Assembly: GCF_024197615.1 (NCBI RefSeq)
Contig: NZ_JAKUKE010000003.1
Span: 665,717 to 729,716, forward strand
DNA length: 64,000 nt
Reading direction: 5' to 3'
Source of the DNA: Desulfuromonas sp. KJ2020
Lineage (GTDB): Bacteria; Desulfobacterota; Desulfuromonadia; Desulfuromonadales; SZUA-540
Positions 36,069 through 43,987 of the stretch are shown here, piece after piece (position 1 is the stretch's first letter; the number at the start of each line of letters is the position of its first letter). Made by a program: the position numbers and the translations under genes. The notes under the pieces are model-generated. The model did no database searches and was not told the DNA's origin. It saw only the letters and a program-made list of their open reading frames with translations.

Positions 36069-37307
36069 CTAGAAGACGGGCGGGGCCGGCGGGGCAATAT
36101 TGAAGAGCGTTTCGAACTCCCACGAAAAAGTTTCCGCCAACGCATTGCCAAACCGGTCCGCCAGGCCGGGATTCAGTCTGGCGGTGTAACGGGTGTAAGC
36201 GAAAAGGGGCTGGCTCGGCTGGAACGTGAGGCGACGGCTCAGGGGGTCATAGGTGAGCGTGCCCGGCACCGAACCGCTGGGGGACTGCAGGTGAATGCTG
36301 TCGGCAGTCAGGGTGCTTTCGTCGATATCCTCATTCAGAATCAGACTGATTGCCATGTCGACAGGCACCGTCTGGCCGATTTGGGGCACCAGGGACGACA
36401 GGGTGGGCGGCGTGACATCCCAGACCTCGTTTTTCTCCAGCAGTCGTTGATCGTACAGGGCCACGCGGTCCACGTCGATCTGCTCCATGGGTATATGGGA
36501 AAGCAGTTCGGCGGCGAGAGCCTCGGCCTCGGCCTCGGTCAGGCCTTGCGTTCTATCACCAATCCCCTCGACCAGAAGGCTCTCTTTCTCCAGAATCGCG
36601 CTGCTCGCAACCAGCAGGGCCGCATCGTATTGGGTCGCCGGAATGCCCCCGGCGAAAAGCACCTCCATCTCCGTCAGCAATTCTCCCATAAGGCGGGTCA
36701 GCACGCGGGCGGTATTGTGCGCCTGGACGGCGGCCGCCCTCCGGTCCGCATCCGCCGAAGAGAGGGACTGCGCCACATAATCCTCCAGCAGGCTGAGATC
36801 CTCGGCAAGGTTTAACGCGTTCCGTACACGCACTTCGGCTTCCGGTACGGCCATCTGAGGGGCCTTGTCGAGTTCATGCTTGATCAGGGTCGAAAGGGGC
36901 GAGATGAAGGCGTGATGGCCCGTCGGGGACTCCAGGGTCATATTGAAGGCCACCGGTTCCCCGACGTTGTCCTCGTCGATGGTCTCGCCGGCCTGGATCT
37001 GTACTACCACGGGATAGCGGTCGCCGTCTTCTTTTGTTACCGACAGGCTGTAATACCCACGCTCGCCGGACCGGGTCATCGGCTCGTCGGCATCGTGGCG
37101 TTTATTGCCGTTGCGATCCAGAAAGACCAGGGCGTTACGCAGATAGCCGTCAGCTACGTGTCCTTCCAGCGAAGTGGTGGAGGCCGACAGGTCGGGCAGC
37201 GAAGCCGGATCGCCGGACATCGAACTATCTCCTCCACTGCCGCCGCAACCGGCCAGCAGTAAAGCGCCGATCAACAGCAGCGCTCCGTTAAGTCGTATCT
37301 TCATCAT
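36069..37307 (-). CDS. Lipoprotein with C-terminal SbsA/Big_5-like Ig domain
   Basis: A 412-residue lipoprotein: signal peptide with lipobox LLAGCGGSGG (Cys near residue 21). Residues about 45-130 look like a carboxypeptidase-regulatory-like or transthyretin-type beta domain (GHVADGYLRNALVFLDRNGN, in part). The middle is helical. The C-terminus (about 300-412) has an Ig-like Big_5 pattern (DVTPPTLSSLVPQIGQTVPVD, in part). Its start overlaps the stop of the upstream 160-residue gene, so it is third in the riboswitch-led operon. It is probably a cell-surface matrix or adhesion component; function unknown. Confidence 0.75.
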   Translation of the reverse strand: MMKIRLNGALLLIGALLLAGCGGSGGDSSMSGDPASLPDLSASTTSLEGHVADGYLRNALVFLDRNGNKRHDADEPMTRSGERGYYSLSVTKEDGDRYPVVVQIQAGETIDEDNVGEPVAFNMTLESPTGHHAFISPLSTLIKHELDKAPQMAVPEAEVRVRNALNLAEDLSLLEDYVAQSLSSADADRRAAAVQAHNTARVLTRLMGELLTEMEVLFAGGIPATQYDAALLVASSAILEKESLLVEGIGDRTQGLTEAEAEALAAELLSHIPMEQIDVDRVALYDQRLLEKNEVWDVTPPTLSSLVPQIGQTVPVDMAISLILNEDIDESTLTADSIHLQSPSGSVPGTLTYDPLSRRLTFQPSQPLFAYTRYTARLNPGLADRFGNALAETFSWEFETLFNIAPPAPPVF

Positions 37308-37786
37308 TTATCTCCTTGCGGTTTTATCCTGATCATGAATTCCCGTTTTGAACTGCCGGGATAGATATAGGTTTCTCTTTCCAGCATGTCGGTGACGACG
37401 GCCTCTTCCATATCGACCAGTTCAATCGACCGATTGGCGGGGAAGGCGGTATGGTCCCAGGTCAGCACGATGGGACTGGTTGGGTTCTCCGCCCGTATGA
37501 CCAGCCGCCATTGGCCATTCTCCATTTCCGTCAGCCTGTGAATGTCCCGCCAGTACTGTCCCGGTCCGGTCAGAAAATGAGCCTGCAGCGTGCCGTGGGG
37601 CAGGGCGGGTACCGTCGGTCTCTCGTCCGCCTCATCCATCGCCTCGACCTTCTGCCCGAAATGGAGCTGTACTCGGGCTGGGCCGGCCACCACATTCAGG
37701 GAGGCTTCCCAGTCCCTTTGAGCATGGGCACTGATGGCGGTAGCCACCAGTAACAGGCTGATCAGCAACAGGATGAGACTGGACAT
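37304..37786 (-). CDS. Exported beta-rich protein of unknown function
   Basis: A 160-residue exported protein with signal peptide MSSLILLLISLLLVATAISAHA. The start 37786 has AAGGAG nine bases upstream; two earlier in-frame starts sit too close to it. The mature part is predicted mostly beta-stranded and contains no Cys. It lies between the FN3/cadherin-like protein and the lipoprotein with tight spacing or overlap, so the three products may form a surface complex. I do not recognise the family. Confidence 0.7.
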   Translation of the reverse strand: MSSLILLLISLLLVATAISAHAQRDWEASLNVVAGPARVQLHFGQKVEAMDEADERPTVPALPHGTLQAHFLTGPGQYWRDIHRLTEMENGQWRLVIRAENPTSPIVLTWDHTAFPANRSIELVDMEEAVVTDMLERETYIYPGSSKREFMIRIKPQGDK

Positions 37787-37791
37787 GGACA

Positions 37792-40029
37792 TCAACTCCT
37801 TCCTGGGCGAGGGATGATGAGAGTGACCGGGGTGTTTGGCTCACTGACGTAGATCCAATAGCCAATCCAGGGCACCATGGCCGCTTTTTCCGGGGTTCCG
37901 GCACTGATGAAAGCGTAGGTGTCCGTACCCTTGTAGCGGTAGAGGGCGTTGGCGACCAGATGGCGAGCGGCGGCGTCCAGCCAGGCGATGGGGGGTTCCC
38001 CTCCAGCCTGCACGAGGATGTCTTCGAGAACGATCTGGCCCTGATAGGGGTTCGATATCAGGTTCCAGCCGGCCTGCAACGGCTGGGTGAAGGTGGCGGT
38101 TTCGATGTCGGCGAAGGCGCTGAAATCGGGCAGCGCAGAAGAGGCGGTCTTTTTGATGAAGACCCCTTCGCCGACTTTGGCCGGGTTGGCGCTGTTGATG
38201 GGGCTGTAGGAACCGTCATTGCTCGTGCTGGTGACCCCTTTGGAGATCCAGCGATAGGCCTGATTCGTCGCGAAGGCTTGAGCGGCGGTCAGGGCGGCGC
38301 CGTCAATGTTCTTGGGGATACCCACTACGTTGACGCCGGGCAGCAGCTCGATGGTCGGCCCGGCCAACTCGCCTGCGGATGGATAGGCCCAGACCAGGTC
38401 GTTGCGGCTGTCGCGCACTTCAAAGTGAAAACGGTGATCAGGCGCCGGTCCCAGTTCCAGGGTGCGGGAGAATACGGCGCCCGTGACAACATCGCCTTGT
38501 GCCTGGTTCATGAGGTAGGGGGAGCCGTTGAGGACGAGAAGCACGTCGAGGTCGGCGCCGCCCAGACTGTCGCGCAGCACGACGTTGAAGCGATATTGCA
38601 GCTCGGCGGTGGGGACGCCATCGATGAGGTTGTCAAGGGCGCTGCCGCCGTCCGTCCGTTCCACGCCGGGGAGCTTGGCAGAATCTGTGGACAGGCTCAG
38701 CCCGTCGGGGATGGCGGCGAATTCAGCCTGGATCTGGTGATGCTGCTGAACTGCGCTGAACCGGTATTCCGGCAGGGGGCCCTGGGACTCTCCATCCACG
38801 AGGACATCGGCGATCATGAAGCCCTTTTGGGGCAGGATGACGAATTTCTGCTCGCTTCCGTAGGCGATTTCCACCTCGCCCGTCGGGGAGATGATGCCGC
38901 CTTCCAGGGCGGTGGCGGTGACCACCCAGTCGGTTCGGGCGCTCTCAAGGGGGAAAGCATCCTGACTGTCAGCGACGCCGTCATTGTCGTCATCGCTGTC
39001 CGCGTTATTGCCGATGCCGTCCTGATCCGTATCGACCGATTCGGTGGGGTCCTCGGGGAAGGCGTCTTCGGCGTCCACGACGCCATCGCCGTCGCTGTCC
39101 TGGGGGCCGTTGGCGGCGACGCTGATGGAGAAGGCCGGCAACGAGGCGCTGGCCTGGCCGTCACTGACCGAAATGACGATAGCCGCAAAGGTTTGAACAT
39201 CCTGGCTTCCAGGCGTGCCCTGCAGGGTGCCGGTGGCGCTGTCGAATGCGGCCCAGGCCGGCTTGTTGGCGATGGAAAAGGTCAGACGGTCCTCGACATC
39301 CTGGTCTTCAGCCGTGGGCGTAAAGGCATAGAGCGAACCTTCTTTGGCGCTGATCGCCGGTGTGCCGCTGATAAAGGGCGCCCGATTACTGTCAACCACC
39401 GTGATGGTCACAGTTTCGCTGTCGCTGAGCTTGCCGTCGGAGACGCTGAGGGTTACGGCGTAGGTTCCCGCCTGCTCAAAAGTCGGGGTCCAGCTGAAGG
39501 TGCGGGTGGCGGCGTTAAAGGTGGCTCCGTTCGGCAGGGCGCCGGCGCTGAAGGTCAGGCTGTCTCCCTCGGCGTCAGTGGCGCTCAGGGCGAAGGAGAG
39601 GGTGGAGTTCTCCGACACGGATCTGGCGCCGATAGCAGCCAGAACCGGGGCGCTGTTCACGGGAATGAGAACAGGAACCTGCACGGAAATAATATTGGAT
39701 ATGGGACTTTCGTTGCCGGCGGCGTCATAGGCGGTGACGGTGAAGTAGTAGCTCTGTCCTTCCGCCAGACCGGTAAGACTGGTGGTCAGCGTGCCGCCGA
39801 CGTCCACGGGGGAATTCCCCTGATCGGCACCGGTGCCTGTGAAAGGGAGGGTGTCCGAGCCGGCCTGGTAATGCAGACGATAGCCTACGACCTCGGCAGA
39901 CGGACTGGCATCCCAGGCCAGACTGACCTGGCCCGCATAGGCCGGCATGGCGGTCAACGTCCAGCACGCCAGGGTCAAGGCAAGGCGCACCAGGGTGAAG
40001 ATTCCTTTTTTCATGATGGTCTGTGTCAT
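37792..40029 (-). CDS. Large secreted FN3/cadherin-like/thrombospondin-3 protein
   Basis: A 745-residue secreted protein. After a signal peptide (cleavage near AYAG, residue 33), an FN3-like domain spans about 34-115, two cadherin/putative-Ig domains about 120-310 (APVLAAIGARSVSENSTLSF in part), then a thrombospondin-3-like calcium-binding segment (about 312-365, DSDGDGVVDAED and DTDQDGIGNNADSDDDNDG). The C-terminal half is unrecognised. ATG 40029 has AGAGG upstream. It is the first gene behind a GEMM-I riboswitch and terminator, which points to a surface adhesion or biofilm role. Confidence 0.82.
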   Translation of the reverse strand: MTQTIMKKGIFTLVRLALTLACWTLTAMPAYAGQVSLAWDASPSAEVVGYRLHYQAGSDTLPFTGTGADQGNSPVDVGGTLTTSLTGLAEGQSYYFTVTAYDAAGNESPISNIISVQVPVLIPVNSAPVLAAIGARSVSENSTLSFALSATDAEGDSLTFSAGALPNGATFNAATRTFSWTPTFEQAGTYAVTLSVSDGKLSDSETVTITVVDSNRAPFISGTPAISAKEGSLYAFTPTAEDQDVEDRLTFSIANKPAWAAFDSATGTLQGTPGSQDVQTFAAIVISVSDGQASASLPAFSISVAANGPQDSDGDGVVDAEDAFPEDPTESVDTDQDGIGNNADSDDDNDGVADSQDAFPLESARTDWVVTATALEGGIISPTGEVEIAYGSEQKFVILPQKGFMIADVLVDGESQGPLPEYRFSAVQQHHQIQAEFAAIPDGLSLSTDSAKLPGVERTDGGSALDNLIDGVPTAELQYRFNVVLRDSLGGADLDVLLVLNGSPYLMNQAQGDVVTGAVFSRTLELGPAPDHRFHFEVRDSRNDLVWAYPSAGELAGPTIELLPGVNVVGIPKNIDGAALTAAQAFATNQAYRWISKGVTSTSNDGSYSPINSANPAKVGEGVFIKKTASSALPDFSAFADIETATFTQPLQAGWNLISNPYQGQIVLEDILVQAGGEPPIAWLDAAARHLVANALYRYKGTDTYAFISAGTPEKAAMVPWIGYWIYVSEPNTPVTLIIPRPGRS

Positions 40030-40094
40030 GTTGCCTCTTTTTCATTTGGTGTCCGGTTTTCACCGGCACGGATAGGACGGTTGGGCGAAGGTCC

Positions 40095-40132
40095 AAAAAA
40101 AAACGCTCACCTCCTTGCCGAAGGTGAGCGTT
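40095..40132 (-). terminator. Intrinsic terminator of riboswitch 1
   Basis: On the minus strand AACGCTCACC/GGTGAGCGTT (arms 40123-40132 and 40102-40111) is followed by nine T. It stands between the aptamer and the first gene, so it is the expression platform. Confidence 0.92.
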
Positions 40133-40183
40133 CGATCCCTGTCTCCTGCTGTGATGGCAGGGAAAAGGGTGCTGACGTTCTCT

Positions 40184-40264
40184 TCGGTAGCCCGGCTGTC
40201 CTCGCCTGGTGAGGAGGACCCGTGGCTTTGCGTCCCCAGATCGCTCTGGGTTTGCCTTTGTCGG
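40184..40264 (-). promoter_or_regulatory. GEMM-I cyclic-dinucleotide riboswitch 1 (predicted cGAMP type)
   Basis: Minus-strand blocks match the GEMM-I aptamer: AAAGGCAAACC, stem with GCGA tetraloop, GGGGACGCAAAGCC, a second arm, then GACAGCCGGGCTACCG. Counting back from the tetraloop, the base equivalent to ligand-contacting G20 of the Vibrio Vc2 aptamer is A. As I recall, A at this position marks aptamers selective for 3',3'-cGAMP in Geobacter. It precedes a terminator and the FN3/cadherin-like operon. Confidence 0.92.
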
Positions 40265-40557
40265 AGTTAGATTTTTAAATTCCCGGTTTGTCTTTGTGGC
40301 GATGACTGGCCATGGTTTTTTAAGGAAAAGTCAAAAAGCCTCAGCCGTTCAATCCCTTATGAGCATAAGCCGTGCCAAGGTAATATCAAGAAAGGTTGAA
40401 GGAGGGTTGGCGGAAGTGTTGCCGAAGGAGAGAAAAGGATATTTGCCTGTTATTTCAACAGGTAGGAGAGACCTTAAAATGGCGGAAAAACCGGGGGTTG
40501 AGAGAAAGTAATTGAGGTTTCACTTGAAAATTAATTGTCAACGGGGGGAAGTTCTCA

Positions 40558-40586
40558 GCCGGGATGACAGATATTGTCATCCCGGC
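40558..40586. repeat. 12-bp hairpin downstream of HAMP-protein gene
   Basis: GCCGGGATGACA (40558-40569) and its complement (40575-40586) enclose a 5-base loop. It is near the end of the long minus-strand gene train, 28 bp past the last stop. A T run is lacking, so it may act as a 3' stabiliser or a Rho-independent terminator of weak form. Confidence 0.6.
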
Positions 40587-40613
40587 AAGCGATTTGAACC
40601 TGACAAAAGAAGA

Positions 40614-41204
40614 TCAAGAGGAGTGGTGCTCATGAACATGGTAGATGGCCAGTTCAGCCAGAACCTCCCGGCGACACTTTTCCATGCGCTCCAGATGCTT
40701 TTCCAGAGAATCATTTGGCCCGCCGCTCTCCTGGATGGGGAGACGTTCCAGGGTCGCACGGATGCTGAGCACCTGATCGTGAAATTGCTGAACCAGGGTG
40801 TTGACCTGGTCTGCCAACTCCTTAACCTCATCCCCTTTTCGCAAGGTAATCCGTTTGCGCAGGTCGCCTTCCCGAATCTGTTTCAGGTCCTGTTCGATGC
40901 GGTAGACGCTGCCGGCGTAATTTTTGGGAAAAAAGAGGCTGGCGATGAAGCCGACCACCAGGCTGAAGACAAAGGAATAGGCGACCGTGGGCAGCAGCAT
41001 GTCGAGAAAGCTGCGCGCCTTGATGTGGAACAGCTTGAAGGACGAGGTGATCTCCACATTGGCGAAATGGTAATAGACGGCGCTGCTCAGCAGCAGGCAG
41101 ATAAAGAGGATGCTGCTGATGCGGACGATCATGCGCCATTGCATGGCGCTGTGGATGCTCAGGTTGAGAAGCTTGCGTTTTTTCAGTGACGTATCGGGAT
41201 TCAT
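40614..41204 (-). CDS. Membrane HAMP-domain protein
   Basis: A 196-residue inner-membrane protein. Two helices (about 25-45 and 65-95) flank a periplasmic loop, followed by a HAMP-like linker (about 97-150, DLKQIREGDLRKRITLRKGDE in part) and a helical coil that simply stops at residue 196. No kinase, cyclase or methyl-accepting domain is present. ATG 41204 has GAGGAG upstream. It is the last gene of the cytochrome gene train, so it may receive or pass a signal to that system; partner unknown. Confidence 0.75.
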   Translation of the reverse strand: MNPDTSLKKRKLLNLSIHSAMQWRMIVRISSILFICLLLSSAVYYHFANVEITSSFKLFHIKARSFLDMLLPTVAYSFVFSLVVGFIASLFFPKNYAGSVYRIEQDLKQIREGDLRKRITLRKGDEVKELADQVNTLVQQFHDQVLSIRATLERLPIQESGGPNDSLEKHLERMEKCRREVLAELAIYHVHEHHSS

Positions 41205-41212
41205 GGCTCTCC

Positions 41213-41746
41213 TCAAAACATGGTCGCCGGGGACGAGTTTTTGAAACGGATATGGCAGGTGACGCACAACTTGGTTTTAACGATTTCCCTGACCAGCTGG
41301 CGGGCGGGAGCGCCGTGGGGTCCGTGACAGGTCACGCAGGTCATCATGCCGTCCTCGATGGTCGGCAGTTCTTCGGGAATAATGGTGCTGCCCCGGCGCG
41401 CATAGAGCCGCACGGGATGCGAGGCCCCGAGATCCGTGTCCGAATGGCAGCTCAGGCAGACCTCGATGGTCAGATCCTGCGGTTCACGCAGGCGAGCATG
41501 GAGGCCCGCTTCTCCGACCGGTATGCCCTGCCGCGGCGAGCCGCCGGCCAGGTGGCAGCGGCGGCATTGCCTTTCGAAAAAGGGCGGATGGGTGAATTTC
41601 TGCGCCATCCCCTCGTTGAAGGTGTCGACATGACACCGGATGCACTGGTCGTCTTCGCTCTCCTCGGGCAGAACCCAGGTGGAAGCGGAAAAAGCCCCGA
41701 ACAGCACCCCGGCGAGCAGCAGCACCGCTGGTAAAAGATATTTCAT
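41213..41746 (-). CDS. Pentahaem c-type cytochrome
   Basis: A 177-residue exported or membrane-anchored cytochrome with five CxxCH haem sites (CIRCH, CRRCH, CLSCH, CVTCH, CVTCH). The N-terminal hydrophobic segment could be a signal peptide or an anchor; the motif WVLPEESEDDQCIRCH follows it directly. ATG 41746 is preferred over a TTG just upstream because AGAGAG is nine bases before it. Spacing of the haem sites differs from NrfH/NapC. It lies between a propeller protein and the HAMP protein, and may carry electrons from the inner membrane toward the large cytochromes. Confidence 0.87.
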   Translation of the reverse strand: MKYLLPAVLLLAGVLFGAFSASTWVLPEESEDDQCIRCHVDTFNEGMAQKFTHPPFFERQCRRCHLAGGSPRQGIPVGEAGLHARLREPQDLTIEVCLSCHSDTDLGASHPVRLYARRGSTIIPEELPTIEDGMMTCVTCHGPHGAPARQLVREIVKTKLCVTCHIRFKNSSPATMF

Positions 41747-41803
41747 CACAGGCAACTCTCTGTGGCATGTTGCAGGGGGGAGCGGGTCCCCCCTTTGAAG
41801 TCT

Positions 41804-42700
41804 TTATTCCACCACAAGGAACTGCTGAACCCGGTTGTTCTCCCGATCGGCAATGAAGACGTCACCCTGGTCGCTGATGCTCATCCCCTCCGGATAGAAG
41901 AGCTGGCTGTCGTTCCAGCCCATTCCCAGTTTGCGCCCGAGAAAAGAGCCGTCTATGCCAATGACCGCCAGACCGCTGCCATACTGGTCGACCAGGTAGA
42001 TATGCCCCTGGTTGTCGACTTCCAGGGTCGAGGGGAAATTCATGTGCTCCTTCAGGCTGCCGGTCAGGCGGGCAAAACTGTCTTCTCCTTTTTTGGCCAG
42101 GTAGACCACGGCCGTGACGCTGTCGATCAAAAAGACGTTGCCCTGGCGGTCGACGCTGAGGTCGGAGATAAAGCCGTAGTCCGCCGGAAAGGGGAGCTGC
42201 CCCTGTACGACCCCGGATTCATCCACCCACAGCACGCGCTCGGAAAAGATATCCAGAATGGCAATCTTGCCGTCGGCAGTGATGCGCAGGCTGCGTGGCA
42301 CCACCTTGCCGGATACCGCTCCCTTGATGTCCAGATTCCCCTTGAGGGCGCCATCGGCACCGAGACGGACAATGCGGCGATCCTTGCCGTCAAGCACGAA
42401 CAGTTCCCCGTTGCTGCCGATCTGCACCTTGATCGGATAGATGCGGTCCACCGGCAGGGTGGCGCCGGGGGTGACGACCCCGTCCTTGAGGGTGAAGCGC
42501 AAAAGGCGGCGGTTGTCGCTGTCCGTTACCACGACGGCATCTTCCTTCACGGTTACCGCGGAAGGCCCGTTCATGGGCTTGCCCACAGCGTCGGCGTAAA
42601 GGGTCTGAATATGTTTGAGTTTTACGGTACCGGCAGCCGAAGCGGCCATCGGCAGCAGAAACAGCATCAGAGTCAGGATGGCGATCCTCGCTGGTTTCAT
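41804..42700 (-). CDS. Exported NHL-repeat beta-propeller protein
   Basis: A 298-residue exported protein with a signal peptide ending AASAAG and about five to six NHL repeats (for example GPSAVTVKEDAVVVTDSDN and YPEGMSISDQGDVFIADREN). GGAGG lies upstream of ATG 42700. Propeller proteins recur with cytochrome gene clusters in Geobacter relatives and may scaffold cytochrome complexes. It directly follows the 16-haem cytochrome gene (2 bp), implying coupled synthesis. Confidence 0.85.
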   Translation of the reverse strand: MKPARIAILTLMLFLLPMAASAAGTVKLKHIQTLYADAVGKPMNGPSAVTVKEDAVVVTDSDNRRLLRFTLKDGVVTPGATLPVDRIYPIKVQIGSNGELFVLDGKDRRIVRLGADGALKGNLDIKGAVSGKVVPRSLRITADGKIAILDIFSERVLWVDESGVVQGQLPFPADYGFISDLSVDRQGNVFLIDSVTAVVYLAKKGEDSFARLTGSLKEHMNFPSTLEVDNQGHIYLVDQYGSGLAVIGIDGSFLGRKLGMGWNDSQLFYPEGMSISDQGDVFIADRENNRVQQFLVVE

Positions 42701-42702
42701 GA

Positions 42703-43977
42703 TTACCTCCGATACTTGGTATGACACTGAATACACAGGTCGTTGATGGTTTCATAGTAGAGGAAGTGCTTGTACTGGGTCCCGTGCGTGCGGTGACAAC
42801 TCAAGCAGTCCAGGGTCAGGTTGCGGTTGCGCGGATCGACCACTTCGCTGCCGATGGGATGGGTCGAGTGGGTCTGCCAGTCGTGACACTGGCCGCACAA
42901 ATCGACGGTGTTCGGCTCGTTGAGAATGAAACGGTTGTTTGAGCTGTGCACGGAATGACAGGAGCCACACTCGCCGTCGGCGATGGGCTGATGCTTGGTC
43001 TGGCTGCGATCCTGGCGAGCGATGGTGTCCGCATGGCAACTGCCGCAGACGTTGAGCATGGGGCCCGCCATCAGGTTGGCTTCCGACGAGGCGTGGGGTG
43101 CATGGCAGTTGATGCAGCCCTTCTTGTCAGCCAGGGGCCAGTGCAGACGGTCCTTGTTGAAGGTTTCGTTGAGCATCTCGTAGTGACAACCCTGGCAGAG
43201 CTCGTATCCCGGTTTCAGGGTGGCGAAGGGGGTCGCCGAGGAGGGATCTTCGTGGCACTGCTTGCACATTCTCTTCTTCAGGGGCTCGTGCACGTTGTCA
43301 TAGAGAATGGATGGACTGTTCGAGCCGTGGGGATTGTGGCAGGAGGAACAGTTGGCGGTCTGCACCGGGTAGTTGAGGTGCTGGCTCTTGAAGGTGCCCT
43401 TGTTGGGGTCGTGGCACTTCAGGCAGAGTTCCGGCGCTTTTTCCTTCAGCAGGGCAGAACCCGTTTGGGAGGCATGCGGGTTGTGGCAAGTGAGGCAGTC
43501 TTTCTCCACGGGGGCATGTTTCACCTTGTTCTGGGCCATGGTCTGGCCGAGTTCGGCATGGCACTCGAAGCAGAGGGCGCTGCCGGCCTGAACGAGGTTG
43601 TTGCGGTTGTCGGCCGAATGGGGGTCATGGCAGAGGGCGCACTTCCCCTCGGCGACGACCTGGTGAATGCTCTTCGAGCCGTCCGGGATCAGACCGTCGT
43701 GACACTTGCTGCAGATCCGGCTCGGCTCCGCCGCCATCAGTTTGCCGTGGTCGGCGGCGTGGGGGTTGTGGCAGCCAGTGCAGTCCCCTTTTTTCAGGGG
43801 TGTGTGAATATGGGGCTTCTTCATCTTGTCCTTGAAGGCCTCATGGCAGGTCAGGCAAAGATCGCCCCGGGCGCCCTTGGCCAGCTTGAGTTGCGCGTCG
43901 GTGGCACCGAGCGCGGTGGAAGCCGTCAGAACAAGGACCGCGAAAAGAGTCAGAATCAGGTTCGTTTTCAGGTTCAT
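42703..43977 (-). CDS. 16-haem c-type cytochrome
   Basis: A 424-residue exported cytochrome with 16 CxxCH sites. Start 43977 (MNLKTNLILTLFAVLVLTASTALG) follows GGGGGACGAT; the longer frame runs into the next gene. Haem sites occur in pairs, one plain CxxCH followed by one in the form CxxCHxPH (CTGCHNPH, CALCHDPH, CLTCHNPH, CSSCHNPH), the doubled-motif pattern of cytochrome c3-like tandem domains. It is 10 bp after the 26-haem gene and is built on the same repeat, suggesting duplication. A periplasmic or outer-membrane wire role is inferred. Confidence 0.9.
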   Translation of the reverse strand: MNLKTNLILTLFAVLVLTASTALGATDAQLKLAKGARGDLCLTCHEAFKDKMKKPHIHTPLKKGDCTGCHNPHAADHGKLMAAEPSRICSKCHDGLIPDGSKSIHQVVAEGKCALCHDPHSADNRNNLVQAGSALCFECHAELGQTMAQNKVKHAPVEKDCLTCHNPHASQTGSALLKEKAPELCLKCHDPNKGTFKSQHLNYPVQTANCSSCHNPHGSNSPSILYDNVHEPLKKRMCKQCHEDPSSATPFATLKPGYELCQGCHYEMLNETFNKDRLHWPLADKKGCINCHAPHASSEANLMAGPMLNVCGSCHADTIARQDRSQTKHQPIADGECGSCHSVHSSNNRFILNEPNTVDLCGQCHDWQTHSTHPIGSEVVDPRNRNLTLDCLSCHRTHGTQYKHFLYYETINDLCIQCHTKYRR

Positions 43978-43987
43978 ATCGTCCCCC

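Larger units (their letters stand above)
40030..40613. other. Riboswitch leader region and spacer
   Basis: A 584-bp region without a gene. It holds, on the minus strand, a GEMM-I aptamer and terminator leading into the 40029 gene, and a separate 12-bp hairpin near the end of the HAMP-protein gene. Open frames across the riboswitch are artefacts of its conserved sequence. Confidence 0.8.

Noticed and set aside
37960-40212. 750-codon plus-strand open frame
   Set aside because: Antisense to the FN3/cadherin-like gene and running into the riboswitch; no recognisable domain.
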